Assembly: GCA_050331715.1 (NCBI GenBank)
Contig: JBHJGO010000009.1
Location: 62,001-126,000, forward strand
Direction of reading: 5' to 3'
DNA: 64,000 nt
Source: JBHJGO01 sp050331715
GTDB lineage: Bacteria > Cyanobacteriota > Cyanobacteriia > Cyanobacteriales > Microcoleaceae
Part shown: one piece after another, positions 57,230-64,000 of the stretch
How the letters are laid out: every line of letters begins with the position of its first letter
How positions within the stretch are numbered: position 1 is the first letter of the stretch
The notes under the pieces: generated by a model
Told to the model about the DNA's origin: nothing
Database searches by the model: none
Seen by the model: the letters and a program-made list of their open reading frames with translations, nothing else
Position numbers and translations under genes: made by a program

Positions 57230-57629
57230 TTAAATAGCAAAAATCCGAAAATAAAAAACGTTGAAACAGTACACGATCCATACCTATGTTATTTTACTCA
57301 GCAAAGTTGGATTTCAGTGAAAGATTTAACTTAACTTCCAGAACGACAGAAAAAGTCTATCTGAAACTCAGCTCAGTACTTCGCCCATACCGCGAAGCGG
57401 TTAGGAGGGGGTGTAGAGCTGCCACCCCTGGGTGGTATGTTAAAACGGACTTGGCCAAATCGCTCAATTGCCTGAAGTGAGCCAGATTGGGGTCTGCCCA
57501 GACACTTGCCCGACCAAAAAGAAATACCCAAAAAAGGGGGCGGCAAATGCTGTGAAGCAGAATACAAAGCATTTCGATACATCATCATTGTCTGCCTGGG
57601 GGCACCTAGTGGACTCTTAAAATTGCCTG
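57230..57629. other. Hairpin-rich intergenic region upstream of infC
   Basis: 400 bp without a convincing gene. Several exact small stems: ACCGC-GAA-GCGGT (57389-57401), GGGGTG ... CACCCC (57408-57428), GTCTG-CC-CAGAC (57492-57503), AAATGCT ... AGCATTT (57545-57574). Small open frames here on both strands conflict and lack ribosome sites. The region may be an infC leader, a non-coding RNA or decayed mobile DNA. Confidence 0.4.
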
Positions 57630-57760
57630 TTGATGGGATCTGACGGGGGCATCTTGATCGAGTTAAGTTGTCTAGTCAAGACCGATTGAAGCAGGAAGCC
57701 AGAATCGTGAGTTTCTGGAATCTCACTCCATACCGCTAGGTTGGAGGCAGAGAATGTCAA
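57630..57760 (+). mobile_element. Probable right-end relic of an IS200/IS605-family element
   Basis: The stretch GTCAAGACCGATTGAAGCAG, followed by GAAGCC, a GTGAG ... CTCAC hairpin (57707-57726), then GGTTGGAGGCAGAGAATGTC AA, resembles the 3' end of tnpB elements with their omega-RNA scaffold in cyanobacteria (from memory). It ends in TCAA, the right cleavage tetranucleotide of IS608-like elements. No tnpA or tnpB body is left. Confidence 0.4.
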
Positions 57761-58129
57761 TGATCATTCTTTTCAAGCCTGGCATGGTGAATGGATACAG
57801 CGGTTCCCCTGTTGGTGGAGTTCAGGAGGTTGGAGTGCGGGGCGACCCAACCTTCCCAATCTGTATCTCTCCAGACCTGGAAAGGCTACGAGATATTTAT
57901 TGCCATTAAAAATACATAACTTAATGAAGTTTAGTTAATTTTTGAATCCAGGATTTTGTCTAATTACTTCTCTTTATAATCGGTCATATTACCTATTCAA
58001 AATTTGTTGACTCTAAATCATATTCTGCTAAATTACTTTAGATTTGTCTGGGTGAAACTTGTTAGACTGAAAGTGTGACACAACGTGTCCAAGTCATATT
58101 TATTAATTATTCTCCTGGATTTGTTCCCC
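57761..58129. other. Intergenic region before the membrane protein gene
   Basis: 369 bp, becoming very AT-rich after 57900. No gene, repeat or RNA is recognised. Probably contains the promoter of the gene at 58130. Confidence 0.4.
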
Positions 58130-58648
58130 ATGAATATAACTTCAAAAACTCAAGCCAAACCTGGCTATTGGTTAGCCATTATCCTTGGAATTTTTGCATT
58201 CTGGATGGGTGGTAGCCTAGTCCTGGATATGGTTGTGATGCCCAGCATGTACATGACAGGCATGATGGAGCAACCGGACTTCGTCTTGGCAGGCTCCTTC
58301 ATGTTCTCCGTGTTTAACCACGTTGAGATTCTCTGTGCTGCAACTGGTCTAACGGGTATCCTGATCCTGGGCGCGACCCTTCCAGAGGGATTCAGCAATC
58401 GAATCCGGACGATGATGATTTTGTCTCTGTTTTTGGTCGGGGTTTCCCTGGTTTACACCTACGGTTTAACGCCAGAGATGAGTAGCCTGGGCATTTCCCT
58501 AGACCTCTTCAATGAAACTGCTGTATTTCCCAAGGAAATGATTCAATTGCAGCTAGAATACTGGGGCCTAGAAGTACTGAAACTTGCCACTGCAGGTCTG
58601 GTGGCCGGTTGGTGCTTACGCAACTTCCGTTTGGCTGAAGAGTATTGA
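58130..58648 (+). CDS. Conserved integral membrane protein (172 aa), unknown function
   Basis: The start is placed at ATG 58130; an upstream GTG (58085) gives 15 more residues without a ribosome site. Four membrane helices: WLAIILGIFAFWMGGSLVLD, HVEILCAATGLTGILILGAT, MMILSLFLVGVSLVYTYGL, and EVLKLATAGLVAGWCL. The DMVVMPSMYMTGMM segment after helix 1 and the polar NH(V)E entry to helix 2 recall DUF4149-like four-helix proteins, but the assignment is not firm. It is convergent with urtC; a cruciform element lies between them. Confidence 0.72.
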   Translation: MNITSKTQAKPGYWLAIILGIFAFWMGGSLVLDMVVMPSMYMTGMMEQPDFVLAGSFMFSVFNHVEILCAATGLTGILILGATLPEGFSNRIRTMMILSLFLVGVSLVYTYGLTPEMSSLGISLDLFNETAVFPKEMIQLQLEYWGLEVLKLATAGLVAGWCLRNFRLAEEY

Positions 58649-58719
58649 ATCCATAGCTACTCAAACGCTATCGGATACAGTATTGCTGAAGTCCCCCGTT
58701 AACCTACCGTTTGTTTAAA

Positions 58720-58782
58720 GCTATCGATTGGACAGAAGTCCTTGGAACCATAGGTTCCAGCGAGAACTGCACAATCGATAGC
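58720..58782. other. Multi-branched inverted-repeat element between convergent genes
   Basis: Perfect 11-bp outer arms GCTATCGATTG (58720-58730) and CAATCGATAGC (58772-58782). Inside are GGAC-AGAA-GTCC (58730-58741) and GGAACC-ATA-GGTTCC (58744-58758). It folds as a three-way junction on either strand. It begins 4 nt after the urtC stop on the minus strand and may serve as a two-way terminator or an RNA-stability element. Confidence 0.65.
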
Positions 58783-58786
58783 AAAA

Positions 58787-59956
58787 TTATGTCTTCTCAG
58801 AAAACACCTGTTCTTCCTGCTGTACCTCTGGATCGAGTTCTAAGCCTGGGTAGGTAGTTGATTCCCTAGGCCGACCCAGAATTGATCGAATCTGATCCGG
58901 AGCCTGGTGGCGCAGCCAGCCCACGATTCCATCCGGTAGAACCGTAACCACAATCAGAAATAATGCCCCCTGGAAGAACAGCCAAACCTCTGGAAAGCTT
59001 TCACTGAGCAGGGCTTGAGCCCAGTTCACCAACAATGTACCCAGGATTGCACCTACTAAGGTTGCTCGTCCGCCAACGGCTACCCAGATCACCATCTCAA
59101 TGGAAAAGGCAATACTCATGGATTGCGGGGTAATGCCGCTAGATTGAACCGAATACAAAGCCCCTGCAATTCCGGCAATTCCCCCAGAAATTGCAAATAC
59201 TAAGACCTTGAATTGGGTCGGATCATAACCAGAAAACCGTACCCTATTCTCATCGTCTCGAATGGCTACCAACATACGGCCAAATCGTCCACTGGTTAGC
59301 CAACGACACAGGGCATAGATCACAGCCAGGAAAATCACCGTCACCACGTAAAAGGCAAACTGCATTTCATTGCCGCCGACCAATTGACCAAACAGTTTTG
59401 TAGTGTCAGTTCCCAGACCATTGGTGCCATTGATCAACTTTTGCTGACCGTTAAAAAAGTTAAAAAACACCACCAACATTGCCTGAGTCAGAATTGAGAA
59501 ATAAACTCCCCGAATTCGATTTCTGAATACCAGGTAACCCAACAGTCCAGCCACAATAGTTGGAATCAGAACCAGGCCGATCAGCGTAAACGGCAGCGAA
59601 TAGAACGGCTTCCAAAACCAGGGCAGTTCTGAAACCCCATAGAGACCAAAAAATTCCGGTAATGATTCCCCAGCGGTACTCAGTTGCAGGTGCATTGCCA
59701 GGGCGTAGCCCCCCAGGGCAAAGAAAATGCCATGTCCCAGGCTGAGCAATCCAGTGTATCCCCAGATTAAATCAATGGCCAACGCCACAATCGCCAATGC
59801 CAAATATCGACCCAGAAGCCCTAGACGAAAGTAGGAAAGGGATACCGGAACAATTGTCAGCAACAGAACGATAATGCCGATTACAATTGCCGCTTCAATC
59901 AGCAAGGCACGTTTTCGGCTGCTCTGAGGGAATTTTGAAGAGAGTGCTTGGAACAT
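58787..59956 (-). CDS. urtC: Urea ABC transporter permease UrtC
   Basis: 389 residues, a LivM-type permease with about ten membrane helices: GLLGRYLALAIVALAIDLIW, GYTGLLSLGHGIFFALGGYA (the GxxxLLSLGHG motif), YLVFRNRIRGVYFSILTQA and the EAA-like cytoplasmic loop GRMLVAIRDDENRVRFSGYD. GGIAGIAGALYSVQSSGITP follows. It starts directly after the urtB stop (TAAATG), so the two are tightly coupled. It forms the urea channel with UrtB. The usual downstream ATPase genes urtD and urtE do not follow. Confidence 0.93.
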   Translation of the reverse strand: MFQALSSKFPQSSRKRALLIEAAIVIGIIVLLLTIVPVSLSYFRLGLLGRYLALAIVALAIDLIWGYTGLLSLGHGIFFALGGYALAMHLQLSTAGESLPEFFGLYGVSELPWFWKPFYSLPFTLIGLVLIPTIVAGLLGYLVFRNRIRGVYFSILTQAMLVVFFNFFNGQQKLINGTNGLGTDTTKLFGQLVGGNEMQFAFYVVTVIFLAVIYALCRWLTSGRFGRMLVAIRDDENRVRFSGYDPTQFKVLVFAISGGIAGIAGALYSVQSSGITPQSMSIAFSIEMVIWVAVGGRATLVGAILGTLLVNWAQALLSESFPEVWLFFQGALFLIVVTVLPDGIVGWLRHQAPDQIRSILGRPRESTTYPGLELDPEVQQEEQVFSEKT

Positions 59957-61123
59957 TTAGACCTCCACCGAGCGACCTTTTTGAGGAAACAACCCCGCAG
60001 GCTTGAACTGCAAAAAGGCAATAATCAATGCAAAAACCGCGACCTTTGCCATGCTGGTGGTAGCAAAGAACTCAAAGAAATTGTTGAGCGGCTGCAAAAT
60101 GGGGATATCCGGCAAAATCAGCAACATTGTGCCAGAACCAATCAAGTAGGTAATGCTGCCAATTGCCAGAGCTGCCACAATACTACCGATCAACTTCCCA
60201 ACGCCACCCACTACAACCACCATAAAGGCATCCACAATGTAGTTTTCTCCAAGGTTCGGGCCTACGGAGCCAAGCAACGTCACTGCAAATCCAGCAATTC
60301 CCGCCAAACCTGACCCGATGGCAAAGGTGAGAGCATCCACCTTTTCAGTGGGAATTCCCAAACAAGCACTCATTTCGCGGTTCTGAGTCACCGCTCGAAT
60401 TCGCAAACCCCAGGATGACTTCTGCAGAAACCAATAGCTTCCCAGGACACAGAGAACCGTTAAGCTGATAATAAATAAACGAGCAATGGGAAACTGTAGC
60501 GTATCCGTCACTGACCAACTTCCCTGCAACCATCCTGGTGCCGTCACATCCACATTTCGCGCACTGAACCAGGGTCGAGACATCACCTGACCCTGACGAT
60601 TGAGCGTAATCCCCAGTAGCAAGCTAATGAAACTAGACAATGCGAGTAATGCTCCTGGGGCAACTCGATGAATACTATTCCAATCGGCAAACCGTTTCAA
60701 AACTAATTGTCCCCCCCAGAACAGGACGCAAAAAACGATCAAGCCGATGGCCATAGCCCAGTTCACACTCCGGACGAACTGCCTCAGAATTAAGCTAACG
60801 CCCCAGGTGGCCAGTAAAGTTTCCAATGGGCGACCGTATAGAAATCGAATCACGCCCCGTTCCAGCGCCAAACCCACCAAAGCAGCCACTAAAAAAGCTA
60901 AGGTGATTGCCACCCAGATGTATAAATCCTGAACGTTATCTCCCAACTGTTTAAAGCCGTTCTGAACGACGTAGGTGGTATAAGCGCCTAGCATCATCAG
61001 TTCCCCGTGAGCCAGGTTGATCACACCCATCAGTCCAAACACCACTGCTAGCCCAAGCGCCACGATCAGGAGAACCGCACCAATGCTCAAGCCATTAAAC
61101 AAACCACTAATTAAACTTTCCAA
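59957..61123 (-). CDS. urtB: Urea ABC transporter permease UrtB
   Basis: 388 residues, LivH-type permease: SIGAVLLIVALGLAVVFGLM, GVINLAHGELMMLGAYTTYV (the INLAHGE motif), GRPLETLLATWGVSLILRQF and the EAA-type loop GLRIRAVTQNREMSACLGIP. AFMVVVVGGVGKLIGSIVAA is characteristic of UrtB. An insert of about 40 residues around 150-200 (WFSARNVDVTAPGWLQG) fits the urea branch rather than amino-acid LivH. It is separated from urtA by 198 nt holding a terminator-like hairpin, and fused end to start with urtC. Confidence 0.94.
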   Translation of the reverse strand: MESLISGLFNGLSIGAVLLIVALGLAVVFGLMGVINLAHGELMMLGAYTTYVVQNGFKQLGDNVQDLYIWVAITLAFLVAALVGLALERGVIRFLYGRPLETLLATWGVSLILRQFVRSVNWAMAIGLIVFCVLFWGGQLVLKRFADWNSIHRVAPGALLALSSFISLLLGITLNRQGQVMSRPWFSARNVDVTAPGWLQGSWSVTDTLQFPIARLFIISLTVLCVLGSYWFLQKSSWGLRIRAVTQNREMSACLGIPTEKVDALTFAIGSGLAGIAGFAVTLLGSVGPNLGENYIVDAFMVVVVGGVGKLIGSIVAALAIGSITYLIGSGTMLLILPDIPILQPLNNFFEFFATTSMAKVAVFALIIAFLQFKPAGLFPQKGRSVEV

Positions 61124-61201
61124 CGTTCCAAATTAAACTAAACTTCTTTCAACAGTCAGTGCGGCGCAAGACTTCAGAACAACCGCTTCTCGAATGCACT
61201 C

Positions 61202-61252
61202 CAAAAACAAAGAGGAAAAGAATGAATTCACTGCGACTTCACTCCTTTCCTC
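61202..61252 (-). terminator. Terminator/attenuator between urtA and urtB
   Basis: Minus strand GAGGAAAGGAGTGAAG (61252-61237) pairs at most positions with ATTCATTCTTTTCCTC (61227-61212), followed by TTTGTTTTT. It probably allows partial readthrough so that the binding protein is made in excess over the permeases. Confidence 0.6.
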
Positions 61253-61321
61253 AAACATTCACAAAAGCAACATCATGGCAAACCCGAACAATGCAATCCG
61301 GAAAAACTTAGATCTGAAATC

Positions 61322-62659
61322 TTAGGTCTCAAACTTACCACCTTTGGCCGGATCAGACCAATCACAGGCAAAGCCCTTTGTATCAGGAACATATTGGTTC
61401 CAGGGTAACGGCTCCACCGGGCCATCGGTAGAGGAAACAATATCAAATAGACCATCACTTCGCACTTGGCCAATCCGCACCGTTTTAGAAATATGATGGT
61501 TGGGGTTCATGGTAACAGGGCCTTCCGGCGCAGCAAATTCCTGACCATAGGCAGCCTCTCGAACTGATGGAATGTCAGTCGATCCTGCCTGTTCCACTGC
61601 CTGTTTCCAGAGGTAAACCATGATGTAGGCCGCCTCCATTGGATCATTGGTTACACGGTCATCACCGTACTCTGCCTTGAAGTCAGCAACCCATTTCTCA
61701 TTCTCAGGGCTCTCAACGGTTTGGAAATAGTTCCAGGCAGCGTAGTGACCTTCTAGGAATTCTGGCCCAATCTGGCGAACCTCTTCTTCCGCTACACTCA
61801 CGGACATCACCGGATATAGATCTGGCCCCAAGCCCTCACTCTTAAGCTGCTTAAAGAAAGCAACATTACTGTCTCCGTTAAGGCTGTTGAAGATTACACC
61901 ACCATTGGGTAAAGCCTGTTTAATCTTGGCAATAATCGGGGTCACCTCGGTATTGCCTAATGGTAAATAATCCTCACCAACGGTATTGCCGCCCTTAGCG
62001 GCCAGTTGTTCCTTGATGATTGTATTCGCCGTTCTAGGGAAAACATAGTCGGAACCGACCAGGAAGAAGTCCGTACCCTTATTCTCTAGCAACCAATCCA
62101 CCGCAGGCTCAATCTGTTGGTTGGGAGCGGCTCCAGTGTAGAAGATATTTTTGGAACATTCCTGGCCTTCGTACTGTACCGGATACCACAGCATGTGATC
62201 TTTTGCTTCAAATACCGGCAGCACCTTCTTGCGACTCGCGGATGTCCAGCACCCAAAAACAACGGCCACCTGATCCTGGTCAATTAATTTTTCTGCTTTC
62301 TCCGCAAAGGTATCCCAGTCAGAGGCCCCATCTTCTACAACTGCTTCAATCTGCTTCCCAAGTATGCCTCCCGCTTCATTAATCTCTTTGATTGCCAGTT
62401 TCTCTGCATCAACCACAGTGGTTTCACTAATCGCCATAGTTCCACTGAGAGAGTGCAGAATTCCGACTTTGATGGTGTCGCCGTCTGCAGGCGCGGCATC
62501 ACCGGCCGGTGCTTCTGCCGTATCCTCGGTTGTGGCTGAATCTGTATCCTCAGAAGAGGTATCATCTCCGCTCGGTGCACAAGCCTTCAGCAACAGGCTG
62601 GTTCCGAAGGCGGCTGACCCATAAATTAAAAATCTACGTCTACCAAACTGACTTGACAT
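61322..62659 (-). CDS. urtA: Urea ABC transporter substrate-binding protein UrtA
   Basis: 445 residues. The start combines a Tat-like motif (RRRFLIYGSAAFGTS) with a lipobox LLKAC (Cys27), so it is a lipoprotein on the outer face of the cytoplasmic membrane. A low-complexity acidic Ser/Thr/Ala linker (30-60) precedes the periplasmic binding fold: KVGILHSLSGTMAISETTVV, VFGCWTSASRKKVLPVFEAK, MLWYPVQYEGQECSKNIFYT (UrtA/AmiC signature), and MNPNHHISKTVRIGQV. It binds urea for UrtBC(DE). An NtcA-type promoter lies upstream. Confidence 0.95.
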   Translation of the reverse strand: MSSQFGRRRFLIYGSAAFGTSLLLKACAPSGDDTSSEDTDSATTEDTAEAPAGDAAPADGDTIKVGILHSLSGTMAISETTVVDAEKLAIKEINEAGGILGKQIEAVVEDGASDWDTFAEKAEKLIDQDQVAVVFGCWTSASRKKVLPVFEAKDHMLWYPVQYEGQECSKNIFYTGAAPNQQIEPAVDWLLENKGTDFFLVGSDYVFPRTANTIIKEQLAAKGGNTVGEDYLPLGNTEVTPIIAKIKQALPNGGVIFNSLNGDSNVAFFKQLKSEGLGPDLYPVMSVSVAEEEVRQIGPEFLEGHYAAWNYFQTVESPENEKWVADFKAEYGDDRVTNDPMEAAYIMVYLWKQAVEQAGSTDIPSVREAAYGQEFAAPEGPVTMNPNHHISKTVRIGQVRSDGLFDIVSSTDGPVEPLPWNQYVPDTKGFACDWSDPAKGGKFET

Positions 62660-62783
62660 TACGAACTACTTACTCCTAGACGATTTGCTCAGTGCTTTAC
62701 AAGAGAGATACACCAACTGCCGATTCAGTTAACTTGCTACCTGAATTGATTCGGTCGATGAACTTAATCGATTGATAAACTGC

Positions 62784-62828
62784 ATTATCGAGATGTCAAA
62801 TCACAAAGTTTGTATCTTTAACTACAAA
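62784..62828 (-). promoter_or_regulatory. NtcA-activated promoter of urtA
   Basis: Perfect NtcA box GTA-GTTAAAGA-TAC on the minus strand (62825-62812), within the longer palindrome TTTGTA ... TACAAA. GATAAT (62789-62784) begins 22 nt after the box, the class II spacing. This indicates induction under nitrogen limitation. Confidence 0.85.
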
Positions 62829-62935
62829 ACATAGCCTTTCCCGATCTGGTGAGGTACAAACTTGAGAGGCTGGAGCACATTGCGCCCCAACCTCCTGTAC
62901 TCCACCAGCGTTAGAAACGCTGTAGAGTCAGAGCA

Positions 62936-64000
62936 TTAAGCTGTCTGACTCTCAACCAATTGATTTTCCTGCTGCAAGTAGGCTTCGATAAAGGGATCAA
63001 GTTCCCCATTCATCACGTCATCAATGGCAGTTGTTTCCTTGTTTGTTCGTAGATCCTTCACCATTTGATAGGGATGAAACACATAGTTACGAATCTGATT
63101 ACCCCAGGCCGCCTCAACCAAATCCCCCCGAATTTCAGCAACTTCCTTTGCCCGTTGTTCCTGGGCCACAATTAACAATTTTGCCTTCAAAAGAGCTAAT
63201 GCTTTTTCCTTATTCTGGAGCTGGCTGCGCTCCTGGGTACACCGAACCGCCAAGCCCGTGGGCAAGTGAACCACTCGCACCGCTGTTTCTACTTTGTTCA
63301 CGTTCTGTCCGCCCTTGCCCCCAGCACGGGAGGTGGTGATCTCCAAATCTTTCTCGGGAATTTCTAACTCTACTTCCTGATTCAGGATCGGCATCACTTC
63401 TACCCCGGCAAAACTGGTTTGGCGTTTGCCGTTGGCGTTGAATGGAGAAATTCTGACCAGGCGATGGGTGCCCTTCTCTGCCTTGAGATAGCCGTAGGCG
63501 TAGCGACCTTCAATTTCTAATGCCGCAGATTTAATTCCGGCTTCGTCTCCCTCGGAAAGCTCTGCCATTTGAACCTTGTATCCGTGAGCTTCACCCCAGC
63601 GGGTGTACATTCGGAGCAACATTTCGGCCCAATCCTGGGCATCAGTGCCGCCTGCCCCCGCATTGATCGTTAGAACGGCTCCACTTTTATCGTAAGCACC
63701 GGAGAGTAACTGCTGTAGCTCCCACTGATCAAATTCTCGGTTTAGCTGCTGCACCGTGGATTGAGCTTCCTCGAACAGCAGCTCATCACTCTCCAATTCC
63801 AGGAGTTCCAGAATTGCCTGGGTATTCTCCAGGGATTTGTGCCATTGTTCCTGCTGTTGCAGAATGGACTTAAGATCGTTAAGTTCCTGCAATGTTCCCT
63901 GGGCCGTATCTTGGCTATCCCAGAATTCGGGTTGGGCTGCAATTTGTTCTAAATCCTGAATCTTGGCTTCAATGGCTGGAATGTCAAAGATAGTCCTGGG
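62936..64000 (-). CDS. prfB: Peptide chain release factor 2 (partial, programmed +1 frameshift)
   Basis: The window holds all but the first codons. Class I release factor: GGQ motif in SRAGGKGGQNVNKVETAVRV, and the anticodon-like stop-recognition region KAEKGTHRLVRISPFNANGK followed by RQTSF, whose SPF tripeptide is the RF2 type (UGA/UAA). The N-terminal coiled part (DIPAIEAKIQDLEQIAAQPE, FWD) reads open up to the frameshift site TAT CTT TGA C at 63992-63983. Codons before the shift lie outside the window in frame 0. RF2 amount thus controls its own synthesis. Completion of the gene beyond 64000 is expected. Confidence 0.94.
   Translation of the reverse strand, partial: PRTIFDIPAIEAKIQDLEQIAAQPEFWDSQDTAQGTLQELNDLKSILQQQEQWHKSLENTQAILELLELESDELLFEEAQSTVQQLNREFDQWELQQLLSGAYDKSGAVLTINAGAGGTDAQDWAEMLLRMYTRWGEAHGYKVQMAELSEGDEAGIKSAALEIEGRYAYGYLKAEKGTHRLVRISPFNANGKRQTSFAGVEVMPILNQEVELEIPEKDLEITTSRAGGKGGQNVNKVETAVRVVHLPTGLAVRCTQERSQLQNKEKALALLKAKLLIVAQEQRAKEVAEIRGDLVEAAWGNQIRNYVFHPYQMVKDLRTNKETTAIDDVMNGELDPFIEAYLQQENQLVESQTA
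63983..63997 (-). promoter_or_regulatory. prfB programmed +1 frameshift signal
   Basis: Minus strand AGGAC-TAT-CTT-TGA-C: a Shine-Dalgarno-like AGGA (63997-63994), then the slippery CTT (63989-63987) and TGA (63986-63984). Reading resumes at GAC (63985-63983) and gives DIPAIEAKI, as in the E. coli prfB signal. Confidence 0.85.

Noticed and set aside
57357..57588. Two overlapping 71-codon minus frames before infC
   Set aside because: Mutually exclusive frames over hairpin-rich DNA, without ribosome sites.
1..64000. tRNA, rRNA, CRISPR arrays, prophage or complete insertion sequences
   Set aside because: Looked for in intergenic DNA on both strands; no cloverleaf, spacer-repeat pattern, phage gene or intact transposase was seen.

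Overview
The window is chromosomal DNA from a cyanobacterium, probably a filamentous Leptolyngbya/Phormidesmis-like lineage (the genus is inference). Evidence: more than a dozen HIP1 octamers (GCGATCGC), an NblA-type phycobilisome degradation protein, homogentisate phytyltransferase, the plastid/cyanobacterial pair DUF2499-DUF3593, an NtcA-type urea-transport promoter, and large TPS/RTX surface proteins. No tRNA, rRNA or CRISPR array was seen.

Layout. 1-4.8 kb: surface proteins, namely an RTX-repeat gene broken by an in-frame TGA, a 1216-residue filamentous-haemagglutinin-like TpsA protein, and a fragment of another large extracellular protein. 4.8-7 kb: a ribosome-hibernation cluster (HPF fused to a cold-shock domain, a baeRF protein, a small protein). 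7.3-9.5 kb: an unknown gene overlapping an mscS gene broken by a TAA. 9.5-19 kb: metabolism (GH13 amylase, ApgM) and many small stress genes (CsbD, Pmp3, Dps, single-TM protein), rhomboid, phospholipase D, DUF389. 19-28 kb: sensory block (receiver protein, HWE-kinase bacteriophytochrome, REC-kinase hybrid, ethylene-receptor-like multi-PAS kinase, divergent NarL-type regulator). 28-36 kb: NblA, exported small proteins, HAD phosphatase, a decayed hybrid kinase, a second CsbD group, SDR, DUF2294 pair. 36-41 kb: three mscS-family genes and a membrane protein. 41-64 kb: mostly housekeeping (CsaB, TrmB, Hpt, glycosyltransferase, sulfotransferase, K+ channel, CHAD, NadC, carrier-HEAT protein, IF-3, UrtCBA, RF2).

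The main new observation is a repeated palindromic promoter motif, TCTATC-N4-GATAGA. It lies 58-69 nt upstream of the start codons of at least ten genes: dps, csbD, pmp3-like, DUF2267, HAD, several small exported or acidic proteins, and the NarL-type regulator itself, which carries the perfect copy. A -10-like hexamer usually follows 20-23 nt later, the geometry of a class II activator. This suggests a local general-stress regulon, perhaps controlled by that regulator.

Other points: a five-copy, roughly 100-bp hairpin repeat family; a separate 124-bp MITE-like element with 17/19-matching inverted ends and a 7-bp target duplication; several genes broken by nonsense codons or deletion; a RpaB-type (HLR1) site in front of nblA; a perfect NtcA box before urtA, with urtD and urtE absent from the cluster; and the programmed +1 frameshift signal of prfB at the right edge.
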